A stretch of 64,000 nucleotides of DNA from Saccharopolyspora_C sp047200635 (GTDB lineage: Bacteria; Actinomycetota; Actinomycetes; Mycobacteriales; Pseudonocardiaceae), in the NCBI RefSeq assembly GCF_047200635.1, contig NZ_JBJZOI010000005.1, positions 124,001 through 188,000 on the forward strand. The letters run 5' to 3'. A program made the position numbers and the translations under genes. How positions within the stretch are numbered: the stretch's first letter is position 1; the number at the start of each line of letters is the position of its first letter. Positions 36,484 through 45,676 of this stretch are shown in pieces. The notes beneath the pieces were generated by a model. That model was not told the DNA's origin. It made no database searches and saw nothing but the letters and a program-made list of their open reading frames with translations.

Positions 36484-36832
36484 GCCGCTCAGCCTAGGAC
36501 GCCGCTGCCGGGACGGGGACCCGCGGCCGGGCAGGACCGCGCGGGCTCACCGCTCTGCCGCAGGTCAGCGGCGGACGCGCCGTGCTCGGTCCGTTCGGGG
36601 CAGCGAGGGTCGGCGGTGTCCGTTTCGGGGCGGGTACTCTTAAACTGATGCGTCCTGGGAGCGCTCGACAGCGTGGCGTTCCGGGGCGTTTTTGTTGTGC
36701 TGGGGCCGATCGCGGCCCTGGTGCGGACGACGATGACGACTAGAGGGACCCGCTCGCTTCCGTTTTCGCGCCCAGTCCGGGCCCTGAGAGCGCGGCGCGC
36801 GGGCTGGGCATCGACAGGGAACGGTGAGGACA
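36484..36832. other. 349-bp region upstream of the cold-shock gene
   Basis: It includes a likely -10 (TTAAACT near 36641-36647) followed by almost 190 bases of leader. The leader has T-rich stretches (gcgtttttgttgtg) and small GC stems, as expected for a structured cold-shock-type 5' UTR. I cannot define a specific RNA element. Confidence 0.4.
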
Positions 36833-37225
36833 GTGCCGACCGGCAGGGTCAAGTGGTACGACGCGGACAAGGGCTTCGGCTTCGTGACCCAGGACGGTGG
36901 GGAGGACGTGTACGTGCGCTCCTCCGCGCTGCCCTCGGGCGTCGATTCGCTCAAGACCGGCCAGCGCGTCGACTTCGACATGGCCCAGGGGCGCCGGGGT
37001 CCGCAGGCGCTGCGCGTGCAGCTGCTCGACCCGCCGCCCTCGGTCGTCGAGGCCCGCCGCCGTCCCGCCGACGAGCTGCACGGCATGGTCGACGACATGA
37101 TCAAGTTGCTGGAGCTGAAGGTGCAGCCCGACCTGCGTCGAGGTCGCTACCCCGACCGCAAGGTCTCCAAGCGCATCGGCGAGGTCGTCCGGGCCGTGGC
37201 CCGCGAGCTCGACCCCGGCGCCTGA
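36833..37225 (+). CDS. cold-shock domain protein
   Basis: A 130-residue protein. Residues 1-65 are a cold-shock domain with the RNA-binding motifs KGFGFV and DVYVR. The remaining half (about 66-130) is a charged extension not present in short Csp proteins, and is typical of the longer actinobacterial form (Rv0871-like, from memory). It probably binds single-stranded RNA and acts as a chaperone. The GTG at 36833 gives the conserved N-terminus MPTGRVKWYD; an upstream GTG at 36824 would add three residues. Confidence 0.9.
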   Translation: MPTGRVKWYDADKGFGFVTQDGGEDVYVRSSALPSGVDSLKTGQRVDFDMAQGRRGPQALRVQLLDPPPSVVEARRRPADELHGMVDDMIKLLELKVQPDLRRGRYPDRKVSKRIGEVVRAVARELDPGA

Positions 37226-37280
37226 CCCCGGCCGACACCGCCTGACCTGACCCGGAGCCACTGGTGGCGGCCGGAGCCGA

Positions 37281-37520
37281 CTTTTCGCGAGAAATCGCCC
37301 TGCCCGCGTCAGCCGGGTTCGCGATTTCTCGCGAAATCGCGCGCTCGCGACGTCGCCACCTGCCCCGGTAGAGGGCGACATTTCGTGGGAAATCGCCGTA
37401 CCGCGCCCCGGTGGAGGGCGACATTTCGTGGGAAATCGCCGTGCCGTGCCCCGGTGGAGGCGACATTTCGTGGGAAATCGCGTTGCCGGGTGGGGGTGGG
37501 GTGCGATTTCTCGAGAAATC
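37281..37520. repeat. palindrome array C (6 copies)
   Basis: Copies start at 37281 (degenerate left arm CTTTTC), 37323, 37379, 37422, 37464 and 37505. Three consecutive copies share the variant left arm CATTTC and centre GTGG, suggesting local duplication. Spacings are 42, 56, 43, 42 and 41 bp. The array lies between the converging cold-shock and DUF2771 genes. Confidence 0.85.
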
Positions 37521-37552
37521 GCGGTGGGGCTTCGGGGAGTTGCGGGGGCTGG

Positions 37553-38032
37553 TCAGCGGGGGTCCAGGACCCAGGTGCCGGAGATGCCGAAGTCCACGCC
37601 GCCGTCGGCGTCGGCGGTGAGCACGGCCGAGTACTGCTGGACCTCGACGTGCTCCAGGCGGGTGCCGTCGGCGGGCACGCGGAGGGTGTAGGTGCGCCGC
37701 TCGTCGGGGCGGAAGACGGGAGTGCGCCCGTCGATCTCCCGGCCGTCGGCGTCCCGGTAGATGTAGGCGACCTGCCACGGGGTCGCGGAGACCTCGCCGG
37801 GCACCGAGATCTGCAGCGGAGACCGCTCCGGGACGTGCAGCTCGCCGACCGGGTCCGCGGGCGGGGGCGAGCACTGCTCCCCACCCGGGTCGCAGAACCG
37901 CGCGGGCGCGACCTCGACGGCCTCGCCGTGCGAGTAGAAGGTGACTTGCGGGTCCGCCGGTGCCGAGCATCCGGCCATTGCGGCGACACCCAGCGGAGCC
38001 GCGAGCAGCAGCGACTTCAGTCCACGATGCAC
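37553..38032 (-). CDS. DUF2771 family lipoprotein
   Basis: A 159-residue exported lipoprotein. The signal peptide ends at MAGC (about 19-22). The rest is beta-rich and contains VTFYSHGEAVEVAPARFCD and YIYRDADGREIDGRTPVFR. Only a family name is available, with no known function. Its gene starts 9 bp after the MFS transporter stop, so the two form an operon; the same pair and order occur in mycobacteria (Rv0876c-Rv0875c, from memory), hinting that it assists the transporter. Confidence 0.82.
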   Translation of the reverse strand: MHRGLKSLLLAAPLGVAAMAGCSAPADPQVTFYSHGEAVEVAPARFCDPGGEQCSPPPADPVGELHVPERSPLQISVPGEVSATPWQVAYIYRDADGREIDGRTPVFRPDERRTYTLRVPADGTRLEHVEVQQYSAVLTADADGGVDFGISGTWVLDPR

Positions 38033-38041
38033 GCCGCGAGC

Positions 38042-39649
38042 CTACGACCCGGCCGGAACCCGCTCGGTGCCCGGTGGGGAGGCCCGCCGCCGTCCCCGCC
38101 GCGAGAAGAGCCCGCCACCTCCTCGGACCAGGAGCGTCTGGGCGAGCGCGAGGGCCAGCAGCGCGGCGGTCGTGGCGAAGCCGATCCACCACACCGGCGG
38201 CAGCAGCACCCCGAGCGCCCCGCCGAACACCCAGCTCAGCTGAAGGATCGTTTCCGAGCGGCCGAAGGCCGAGGCGCGGGAGCGCTCGGCGACGTCCCGC
38301 TGCACCACGGCGTCCAGGCACACCTTGGCCAGCGCGCTCGCCGTCGCGCCGACGAGGGCGACCACGACGGCGAGCGGCACCCCGGCGAGCAGCGCCGCGA
38401 CCGCGGTGGCCGCGAGGGCCGAGCCGAGGCAGCTCACGATCAGCCGGTCCGGGGCGCCGAACCGCATCCGCGAGCCGGCCGCGTTGCCGAGGAAGCTGCC
38501 CACCCCGGCCGCGCCGCCCACCGCGCCCAGCAGCACCAGTTGCCGGACCGGATCGCCCCCGGTTCCTTCCTTGATCACGAAGGCCGCGAAGAGGGTGAGG
38601 AAGCCGGTCAGCACCCGGATGCCGCCGTTGCCCCACAGCGCGACCAGCACGTGCGGGCTCAGCCGGGTTCGCCGCTCGCCGCCCGCGACGACCTCGCGGG
38701 CCTCTCCGGCGGAGCTCTCCACGCGCGAGGAGACCCGCAGGCACAGCCAGATCCCGGCCCCCGCGAGCGCGGCCATGAACCACAGCGCGCCCGGTGAGCC
38801 CAGCAGCCAGGCGCAGCCGGAGGCGATCGCGCCGAACACGCCGCCCGCGGCGAGGCCGAACGTGGTGAGCCGGGAGTTGGCGGTGGTGAGGTCGACCGCC
38901 GGGGGCAGCACGCGGGGCGTCATCGCGGCCTTGAGCACGCCGAAGGACTTCGACAGCACCATGCAGCCCAGCGCCGCCGGGTACAGCGCCCACCCGTCGA
39001 AGTTCAGCGCCATCACGATCGCCAGCAGCGCGCGCAGCCCGAAGGACACCGCCAGCGCCGCGCGCCTGCCCCGGCGCAGCCGGTCCAGGGCGGGGCCGAT
39101 CACCGGGGCGATCACGGCGAAGGGGGCGACGGTGATCAGCAGGTAGAGCGCGACCATGTCCCGGCTCTCGCCGGTGGCGGCCGAGAAGAACAGGGTGTTC
39201 GCCAGCGCCACGGCCATCGCGGCGTCCACGGCGTAGTTGAGCATCACCGCGTAGGTGAAGCGGGCGAGCCCGGATTCGGCGGCGCCGTCGGCGTGCGCGG
39301 CGGACAGGAACAGCCCCATCGCGCGCCGGGTCAGCTCGCGGCCGCGCCAGGCAGCGACCCGGGTGACGGTGAGCTTGCGCGGGGGAGCGGTGCCGCCGCG
39401 TCGGCGGGAGTCCTGACCGGAGCCGGTCGCGGCGTCCTCGGCTGCCGGGCGCTCGGCGCCGGGGGCGGTGCCCGGATCGGCCCTCTGCCCGGGCCCGGGA
39501 TCCCGGGCGGTCGCCGAAGCGCCGTCCGGGGCTGGCGCGCTCCCGGGAGTCGCCGCCGGCTCGCCGGGGCCCGGCGGGATCCGGCCGCGTCGACCGCGCC
39601 GCCCGGCTCCCCAGCCCGGGTGCCCGTCCCGTTCGCGTCGCAGCCCCAT
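38042..39649 (-). CDS. MFS transporter (Rv0876c-like)
   Basis: A 535-residue membrane transporter. The first 105 residues are Gly/Pro/Ala-rich and polar, probably a disordered cytoplasmic tail. About twelve transmembrane segments follow; DRLRRGRRAAL is the MFS loop 2-3 signature. The C-terminus is basic. It is the first gene of an operon with the DUF2771 lipoprotein. The substrate is unknown. The long N-terminal tail could be partly an over-extended start; an internal ATG (MGLFLSAAHADG) is an alternative. Confidence 0.82.
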   Translation of the reverse strand: MGLRRERDGHPGWGAGRRGRRGRIPPGPGEPAATPGSAPAPDGASATARDPGPGQRADPGTAPGAERPAAEDAATGSGQDSRRRGGTAPPRKLTVTRVAAWRGRELTRRAMGLFLSAAHADGAAESGLARFTYAVMLNYAVDAAMAVALANTLFFSAATGESRDMVALYLLITVAPFAVIAPVIGPALDRLRRGRRAALAVSFGLRALLAIVMALNFDGWALYPAALGCMVLSKSFGVLKAAMTPRVLPPAVDLTTANSRLTTFGLAAGGVFGAIASGCAWLLGSPGALWFMAALAGAGIWLCLRVSSRVESSAGEAREVVAGGERRTRLSPHVLVALWGNGGIRVLTGFLTLFAAFVIKEGTGGDPVRQLVLLGAVGGAAGVGSFLGNAAGSRMRFGAPDRLIVSCLGSALAATAVAALLAGVPLAVVVALVGATASALAKVCLDAVVQRDVAERSRASAFGRSETILQLSWVFGGALGVLLPPVWWIGFATTAALLALALAQTLLVRGGGGLFSRRGRRRASPPGTERVPAGS

Positions 39650-39785
39650 GCGCTCATCCTGCCCCAGCGCACGGCGCGATCGCGTCCCCGAGAGGGGTCT
39701 CCGCGGCTGTCCCGCCGCTCCTGGGGACGGGTCTTCCCCACCCGATCGAGGATGGGGATGAACGTGTTCCCGTCCTGTGGACGGA

Positions 39786-40628
39786 TCACTCCGGCACGAA
39801 GCGAACGCGGTAGACGTGCGGCCAGAGCTTCCCGGTGAGCAGGAACTCGTCGGTCCCGGGCACCGCCGCGATCCCGTTGAGCACGTCGGTACCGGCCCGT
39901 TCCGAGCGCGGCAGCAGCCCGGAGGCGTCGACGACGGCCGTCACCTGGCCGGAGCCGGGGTCGATCCGCACGATCCGCTCGCTGCCCCACACGTTCGCCC
40001 ACACCTGGCCACCGGCGCACTCCAGCTCGTTGAGCTCGGCCACCGGCCTGCCCTCCAGCACCACCGGAACCGAGCCGGTGACCGCGAAGCTCGCCGGGTC
40101 CCGGAAGGTGAGCGCGGAGCCGCCGTCGCTCATGACCAGCCGCGCCCCGTCGTGGCAGAGGCCCCAGCCCTCGCCGTCGTACTCCACCCGGCGCAGCTCG
40201 CGCAGGCTGTCGCGGTCCCGTTCCAGCGCGACCCCTTCCCGCCACGTGATCTGCCAGATACGGTTCCCGACGACGGTGATGCCCTCGCCGAAGAGCGCCG
40301 GGGGGAGGTCTCGCTCCCCGAGCACGCGGCCGGTGTCCGGGTCCAGCGCCCGCACCACCGATTCCCCGTACCGGCCGGTGCCCTCGTAGAGGGTCCCGCC
40401 GAGCAGTTCGAGGCCCTGGGTGAACGAGGAGCGGTCGTGCGGGAGCACGCGGGTCACCATCGCTCGAAGGTGTGGCACGCTGCGCGCGTGCTCAATGCTC
40501 TGATCGGTGTGCTCGCGCTCGCTCTGGCCGTTCTCCTGGGCTGGTACGTGCGCCGCGCACGCAGTCAAACCCAGAACGCCCAGCAGGCTCGCGACGATCA
40601 CACCTCCGCGCAGGTGGCCGGCCAGCAC
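39786..40628 (-). CDS. glutaminyl-peptide cyclotransferase-like lipoprotein
   Basis: A 280-residue exported protein of the plant/bacterial glutaminyl cyclase family, a five-bladed propeller that forms pyroglutamate at protein N-termini. Typical blocks are DRSSFTQGLELLGGTLYEGTGRYG, GEGITVVGNRIWQITWREG and VLNGIAAVPGTDEFLLTGKLWP. The GTG at 40628 gives a signal sequence ending in the lipobox LTAC; the GTG at 40601 has a ribosome site that touches it and would remove the positive N-region. It is divergent from the DUF3027 gene. Confidence 0.82.
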   Translation of the reverse strand: MLAGHLRGGVIVASLLGVLGLTACAAHVPAQENGQSEREHTDQSIEHARSVPHLRAMVTRVLPHDRSSFTQGLELLGGTLYEGTGRYGESVVRALDPDTGRVLGERDLPPALFGEGITVVGNRIWQITWREGVALERDRDSLRELRRVEYDGEGWGLCHDGARLVMSDGGSALTFRDPASFAVTGSVPVVLEGRPVAELNELECAGGQVWANVWGSERIVRIDPGSGQVTAVVDASGLLPRSERAGTDVLNGIAAVPGTDEFLLTGKLWPHVYRVRFVPE

Positions 40629-40715
40629 GGCTCGGCGCGGGAGATCTCCGGTTCGCACCCCGAAAGCCTGACACGGGCGGCGACCGCACCGACCGCGTAC
40701 GGCACAATCGAGCAC

Positions 40716-41591
40716 GTGACGCCTATGCCTGCTCCGACCACCGACCCGGACGCTCCGCTCGGAGTTGCTGGGGAGCCGAGCGGCGAGTCCACGGGGACCC
40801 AGCCGGAACCGGCGCTCGACCCGACGTTGGCCGCGGCCGTCGAGGCGGCCCGCGCCGCGGCGGAGGCCGAGGCCGGCCCCGCCGCCGAGCCGATCGGTTC
40901 GCCGGTGCTCACGGTGGCTTCCGACGACGCTCCGGTGGGCGCGCACGTCGGCGTCGAAGCGGAGGGCCCGGACGCGGCCACGCACTACTTCGAGTCGAAC
41001 TACCCGGGTTACGTCGGCTGGCGCTGGGCGGTGACGGTCGCCATCGCGGGACCGGAGGAGCCGGTCACCGTCAGCGAGGTCGTGCTGCTGCCCGGCAACG
41101 GTGCGCTCACCGCGCCCGCCTGGGTGCCGTACAACGAGCGAGTGCGGCCGGGTGACCTGGGCGCGGGCGACCTGCTGCCGAGCACCCCCGACGACCCGAG
41201 GCTGGCCGAGGGCTTCCTCTCCGGGGCCGATCAGGCGACCGAGGACCTGGCCCACGAGGTCGGCCTGGGCCGCAAGCGGGTGCTGAGCTTCGAGGGCAGG
41301 CTCGCGGCGGCCGAGCGCTGGCACGGCGGCGAGTTCGGTCCCGGCAGCGACATCGCCAAGCTCGCCCCGGGCGCCTGCGGCACCTGCGGCTTCTTCCTCC
41401 CGCTGGCGGGCTCGATGCAGGCCGCCTTCGGCGTGTGCGGCAACGAGATCGCTCCGGCGGACGGCCGCGTGGTGCACGTGGAGTTCGGGTGCGGTGCGCA
41501 CTCGGAGGCCGAGGTGGACACCTCCTCGACGGTCCCGATCGCCGAGGTCGTCTACGACGACACCACGCTGGACTTCGAGTCGCGCGGGTGA
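40716..41591 (+). CDS. DUF3027 domain protein
   Basis: A 291-residue cytoplasmic protein. The first 80 residues are acidic and Ala/Pro-rich; the conserved core runs from HYFESNYPGYVGWRWAVTV to the C-terminus, with a CGTCGF segment and a later VCGNEIAPADGRVVHVEFGCGAHSE that could bind a metal. Function is unknown; an equivalent occurs in mycobacteria (Rv0877, from memory). Starts at GTG 40716 or ATG 40725 both lack a ribosome site, so the mRNA may be leaderless. The stop overlaps the next start by 4 bases, coupling it to the sacsin-type ATPase. Confidence 0.8.
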   Translation: MTPMPAPTTDPDAPLGVAGEPSGESTGTQPEPALDPTLAAAVEAARAAAEAEAGPAAEPIGSPVLTVASDDAPVGAHVGVEAEGPDAATHYFESNYPGYVGWRWAVTVAIAGPEEPVTVSEVVLLPGNGALTAPAWVPYNERVRPGDLGAGDLLPSTPDDPRLAEGFLSGADQATEDLAHEVGLGRKRVLSFEGRLAAAERWHGGEFGPGSDIAKLAPGACGTCGFFLPLAGSMQAAFGVCGNEIAPADGRVVHVEFGCGAHSEAEVDTSSTVPIAEVVYDDTTLDFESRG

Positions 41592-44566
41592 CCGCGCACG
41601 ACGTCTTCGGGACGGCCGAGCTGCGGCGGGCCGTGCTGGAGTCCTGGGACGCCTCGCCGACGAGGTTCCGGGAGGACGCGAACGCCGAGGAGGACCTGCG
41701 CTTCGGCGGCTACCGCGACCGCCTGCTGGTGGAGCTGGCGCAGAACGCCGCCGACGCCGCCGGGGCGGACGGCGTGCTGCGGATCCGCTTCGAGGACGGC
41801 GAGCTGCGGCTGGCGAACACCGGCGCCCCGCTGACCGCGGACGGTGTCGCGGCGCTGGCGTCGCTGCGCGCCTCGGCGAAGCGCGACGGCGGGACGGTCG
41901 GCCGCTTCGGCGTGGGTTTCGCGGCCGTGCTCGCGGTGACCGACGCCCCGCGCGTGGTGTCGAGCACCGGCGCCGTGGAGTTCTCCGCCGAGCGCACCCG
42001 GTCCGAGGCGTCCGCGCTGCCGGGCCCGGCCAAGGAGATCGAGTCCCGCGAGGGCGGCGTGCCGGTGCTGCGGCTGGCCTGGCCCACCGGGGAAACGCCG
42101 CCGGAGGGCTTCAGCACCGAGGTCCGGCTCCCCGTCCGGTCCGATGTGGACGGCGATGGGCTGCTGGCCGGTTTCGCCGAGCACGCTTCCGACCTGCTGC
42201 TGGCGCTGCCCGCGCTCCGCGAGATCCACGTGGGTTCGCGGTCCTGGCGCCGCGAGGACCAGGGTGCCTCGCGCGCGGTCGTGCACGGACCGCAGCGCAG
42301 CGACCGCTGGCTGCTGCACCGGGTCTCCGGCCGGCTGGGCGAGTTCGCCGCGGAGGGCTTGGGCTCCGAGCAGCGCGGCCCGGTCGAGTGGTGGGCGTGC
42401 TGGGCGGTGCCGCTGGACCCCGACGACGTGCCGATCCCGCTCGCCGAGGACATCCTGCACGCCCCGACTCCCACCGAGGAGCGGTTGTCGCTGCCCGCTC
42501 GCCTGCTGGCGGGCCTGCCGGTGGAGGCGGACCGCCGACGGGTGACGTCCTCCCCGGTGGTGGACTCGGTGTTGGCGTTCGCCGCCAAGAGCTACCCCGA
42601 TCTGGTCGCGAAGGTGTCGCCGTCGCACCGCACCGCGCTGGTCCCGCTGCCCGGCTTCCCGCTGTCCGATGTGGACGGGAAGCTGCGGCAGGGCGTGCTG
42701 GACCGGTTGCGCGTCACCGGCTGGCTGCCGGGCGGAGCGGGCGGGGTCGTCGCCCCGCACCAGGCCGCGGTGCTCGAGTACTACTCGCCGGAGCTGGTCT
42801 CGCAGCTGGCGGACGTGGTCCCGGGGCTGCTCGCGGCGGAGCTCTCCGACGCCCGGCAGCGTCGCGCGCTGAGCACCCTGGAAGTGCGCCGGCTCGGCGC
42901 GGCCGAGATCGTCGAGGCGGTCGGCGGCCTGGACCGCCCCGCCGCCTGGTGGTACCGGTTCTACGACGCGCTGGCCCCGATCCAGCGCACCGACCTGCGG
43001 GCGCGCGAGGAGTTCGCCGCGCTGCCGGTCCCGCTGGCCGACGGCCGCACCGTCACCGGTGCCCGGGACGTGCTGCTCGCCGACGGCGAGGGGGACACCG
43101 GCCCGGCGGCAGTGCTGGCCACCCTGGACATCTCCGGCCTGCGCATCGCGCACCCCGACGCCGCGCACCCGCTGCTCGAACAGCTGGGCGCGCACCGCGC
43201 CGGGCCGGCCGAGCTGCTGGACGCCCCGCCGCTGGCGGAGGCCGTGCGCGGCAGCGTCGCCGAGGCGCGGGTCGGGGCGGACGTGCTGCCGCTGACGGAG
43301 TCGGTGCTCGGCCTGGTCAGCGAGTCGCACGTCCACGACTGGCTCGCCGCGCTCGCGATGCCCGACCGCGACGGGGAGATCCGCCGCGCCGACGAGCTGC
43401 TGCTGCCGGACGCCGAGCTGCTGGCCGTGCTCGACCCGGAGGAGGTCGGCCCGGAGGGCGCGCTCGGGGTGCTGGACGGAGCGTTCGCCGCCCGCTGGCC
43501 ACGGCGGCTGTTGCGCGCGGTCGGCGTGCTCGACGGATTCGCCCTGCACGTCGAGGAAGATCCGATCGACCCCGACGAGCGCTTCGCCGACAGCGTCCAG
43601 TGGTGGCACGAGCAGGAACGGCTGGCCGGGGGAGCGTGGCCGCCCGCTCGTTTCGTCGCCGTCCGCGACCTGGACCTGGTCGCCGACGAGTCGTGGCCGG
43701 AGGCGATCCGGCTGCTCACCGGTTCCGCCGAGATCGCGCGCGTCCTGGAGGACCCGCGGAGCCACCCGGCCTGGTGGCTGTCCCGCTTCGCCGTGCTCGC
43801 GGGCAGGCCGCCGAGGTTCTGGCGGCTCCCCGAGGCGGAGGAGATCGCGGGCATCTACGACCCGGTGCCCGAGGTCGGCCTCGACCGGCGTCGGCTGCGC
43901 CTCGCCGGGGTGCGCGGGGAGCTGCGCGTCGACGATCCCGAGGAGGCCGCGGATCTCGTGGCCCGCTTGGGAGATCCGGACCGCGGCGTCCGCGCGGGCA
44001 CCGCGCTGCGCGCGCACCGCGAACTCGCGAACGCCGTGGTCGACGGCGTCGTCCCGCCCGGGGTCGCCGGGCCGCCGGAGTCGGTGCGGTCGATCTCCGG
44101 GGCCGTGGTGAGCGCGGAGCGGGCCGTGGTGCTGGACGAGCCCTGGATGCTCGGGGTGCTCGAAGCGCCCCTGGTCGTCGCGGGCGGCGGGCCGGATCAG
44201 TTCGACGCGGAGGCCCTGGCCGAGCTGCTGGACCTCCCGCTGGCCTCGGAGGAGGGCACCATGCGGGTGCTCGCGGAGGGGCGGGCGCAGAGCTGGGCCG
44301 AGGTCGGCCGCGTCGCCGGGACCTGCGAGCTCCTGGGGATCGCCGTCCCGTCCGGGGAGGTCGTGCTGCACGACGGTCTCCGGGTGAGCACGCGCGGCGG
44401 CGAGCAGCGGGTGCACTGGTGGGTCGACGGTTCGGGAGCGGTGCACGCCGAGCGCACCCCGGACGGCCTCGCCCGCGCCCTCGCCTGGGCGGCCGGGGCG
44501 TGGGAGTCCCGATTCGCCCTCGCCGCCCTGCTGGCCGATCCCGAGGCGGTCACCCTGCTCCGCTGA
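41588..44566 (+). CDS. sacsin-type GHKL ATPase domain protein, 992 residues
   Basis: A large cytoplasmic protein of unknown function. The first 200 residues are an HSP90/sacsin-like ATP-binding domain: ELAQNAADAAG carries the Mg-binding Asn, LRLANTGAPLTADGVAAL is the next block, and GRFGVGFAAVLAV the glycine lid. The rest is a long alpha/beta region with several Trp-rich segments and no recognisable catalytic motif. Bacterial sacsin-N proteins are often chaperone-like. It is translationally coupled to DUF3027 (GTGA overlap). A conserved actinobacterial two-gene unit is probable; a defence role was considered but nothing nearby supports it. Confidence 0.8.
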   Translation: MTAHDVFGTAELRRAVLESWDASPTRFREDANAEEDLRFGGYRDRLLVELAQNAADAAGADGVLRIRFEDGELRLANTGAPLTADGVAALASLRASAKRDGGTVGRFGVGFAAVLAVTDAPRVVSSTGAVEFSAERTRSEASALPGPAKEIESREGGVPVLRLAWPTGETPPEGFSTEVRLPVRSDVDGDGLLAGFAEHASDLLLALPALREIHVGSRSWRREDQGASRAVVHGPQRSDRWLLHRVSGRLGEFAAEGLGSEQRGPVEWWACWAVPLDPDDVPIPLAEDILHAPTPTEERLSLPARLLAGLPVEADRRRVTSSPVVDSVLAFAAKSYPDLVAKVSPSHRTALVPLPGFPLSDVDGKLRQGVLDRLRVTGWLPGGAGGVVAPHQAAVLEYYSPELVSQLADVVPGLLAAELSDARQRRALSTLEVRRLGAAEIVEAVGGLDRPAAWWYRFYDALAPIQRTDLRAREEFAALPVPLADGRTVTGARDVLLADGEGDTGPAAVLATLDISGLRIAHPDAAHPLLEQLGAHRAGPAELLDAPPLAEAVRGSVAEARVGADVLPLTESVLGLVSESHVHDWLAALAMPDRDGEIRRADELLLPDAELLAVLDPEEVGPEGALGVLDGAFAARWPRRLLRAVGVLDGFALHVEEDPIDPDERFADSVQWWHEQERLAGGAWPPARFVAVRDLDLVADESWPEAIRLLTGSAEIARVLEDPRSHPAWWLSRFAVLAGRPPRFWRLPEAEEIAGIYDPVPEVGLDRRRLRLAGVRGELRVDDPEEAADLVARLGDPDRGVRAGTALRAHRELANAVVDGVVPPGVAGPPESVRSISGAVVSAERAVVLDEPWMLGVLEAPLVVAGGGPDQFDAEALAELLDLPLASEEGTMRVLAEGRAQSWAEVGRVAGTCELLGIAVPSGEVVLHDGLRVSTRGGEQRVHWWVDGSGAVHAERTPDGLARALAWAAGAWESRFALAALLADPEAVTLLR

Positions 44567-44590
44567 GCGCGGGCAGGGCGACCGGCCGGG

Positions 44591-44767
44591 TCAGCCCCGC
44601 AACGAGCGGAGGAAGCGGTTCCAGGCCCTCGGCCCGAAGACCAGCGTTCCGCCGTCGCGGTCCTTCGTGTCCCGGACGGCGACGACACCCGGTGCTGAGC
44701 CGACCTCGACGCAGTTCTGAGCTCCGCCGTGGCTCCTGCTGGACTTCCGCCAAGTCATCTCTGACAC
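44591..44767 (-). CDS. DUF397 protein, partner of XRE-DUF5753
   Basis: A 58-residue protein, MSEMTWRKSSRSHGGAQNCV and onward, ending WNRFLRSLRG. This is the classic DUF397 pattern (TWRKSS, NCVEV, VRDTKD, LVFGPRAWNRFL). The GTG start has AGGAG about 9 bases upstream and lies 5 bp after the stop of the XRE gene, so the two are one operon. DUF397/XRE-DUF5753 pairs are common in Actinobacteria and act in developmental control (BldB/WhiJ-related systems); toxin-antitoxin behaviour has been proposed. Confidence 0.88.
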   Translation of the reverse strand: MSEMTWRKSSRSHGGAQNCVEVGSAPGVVAVRDTKDRDGGTLVFGPRAWNRFLRSLRG

Positions 44768-44772
44768 CGTGC

Positions 44773-45618
44773 TTACTCCTCGCCCAGTTCCCGGATCTGT
44801 CGGTCGATCAAGCGCAGTGACTCTCGATCGCTCAGCGCAGCGACGCGCAGCCGATCGAAAACCAGGCTATAAGCGCGCACGTGCTGGGAGCCAGAGAAGT
44901 AGTCGGCACTCGTGAGATTCTCGATGTAGGCGATGGTCGCGTCAGCGGCGTCGATGTGCAGCAAGGTGAACATGAGCCCCATGCCAGGATGCGTCCCCAT
45001 GGAGGTGGGGATCAGCTGAATCGTGACGTTGTCGAGGTCAGCGAGCTGGCGGATGTGCTCCAGTTGTCCGCGATGGATCTCCGGGTTGCCGACCCGGCGT
45101 TGGATTGCTTCCTCGCCCATCACAGCCCACACCTGAGGTGGATCTGAGTCGAACAGCTTGCCCGAGCGCCTTTCCCGTGCCGAGGCGATCTCGTCGACCT
45201 CGACGGACGGCACCATGACGGACGCGCTCAGGCATTCATGTGCGTAGGCCGAGGTGTGCAGAAGTCCCGGTATCACATCCGGGAAGAACATCTTGATCTC
45301 TGACGCGCTCTCCTCCAGGCTCACGTACTTCTTCGCCCAGTCGGTCACCCGAGCGGCCGGAAGCTTGCGCCTGGCCTCAACTGCCAGGCGGTGCACCTTG
45401 TCCCCTGCTCGTTCGTGAGCGCCGTACAGCGTCAGCAGGACTTCGATGTCCTTGTCGGACAGCTTCCCCTCACCGGTCTCGATCTTGCTCACCTTGCTGC
45501 GGTACCAACCGAGGTGGCTCGCCACGTCGTCGGACGTCAATCCGGCTGCTTCGCGCAGGTCTCTCAGCTCCGCGCCGAGCACGAGCCGTTGAACGAGCGG
45601 ACCAGGATCTTTGGCCAT
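44773..45618 (-). CDS. XRE family regulator with DUF5753 domain
   Basis: A 281-residue regulator. An XRE helix-turn-helix covers about 15-70 (LRDLREAAGLTSDDVASHLGWYRSKVSKIETGE). The DUF5753 domain fills the rest, with FFPDVIPGLLHTSAYAHECL, and the conserved ending YSLVFDRLRVAALSDRESLRLI. These regulators sense an unknown signal and control the linked DUF397 gene and others. ATG at 45618 is chosen. The promoter region has a 15-bp palindrome over the -10 element, suggesting autoregulation. The codon use is less GC-biased than its neighbours, consistent with mobility of such pairs. Confidence 0.9.
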   Translation of the reverse strand: MAKDPGPLVQRLVLGAELRDLREAAGLTSDDVASHLGWYRSKVSKIETGEGKLSDKDIEVLLTLYGAHERAGDKVHRLAVEARRKLPAARVTDWAKKYVSLEESASEIKMFFPDVIPGLLHTSAYAHECLSASVMVPSVEVDEIASARERRSGKLFDSDPPQVWAVMGEEAIQRRVGNPEIHRGQLEHIRQLADLDNVTIQLIPTSMGTHPGMGLMFTLLHIDAADATIAYIENLTSADYFSGSQHVRAYSLVFDRLRVAALSDRESLRLIDRQIRELGEE

Positions 45619-45676
45619 GGGTGCCAGTCTGCCTTCCCCCCATTCAGCGAAGATCCTGGGACTCGCTGGTATCTCC

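Noticed and set aside
37281..37520. Palindromes as intrinsic terminators
   Set aside because: A 6-bp AT-rich stem with four free bases is weak, there is no T-tract, and stronger GC hairpins flank array D and part of A and B.
39777..40715. Upstream extension of the DUF3027 frame into a 604-codon protein
   Set aside because: It runs antisense through the glutaminyl-cyclase gene, which has clear family motifs.
41588..44566. Anti-phage defence gene (GHKL-type) in a defence island
   Set aside because: The neighbours are conserved housekeeping-type genes and no nuclease, toxin or mobile element is nearby.
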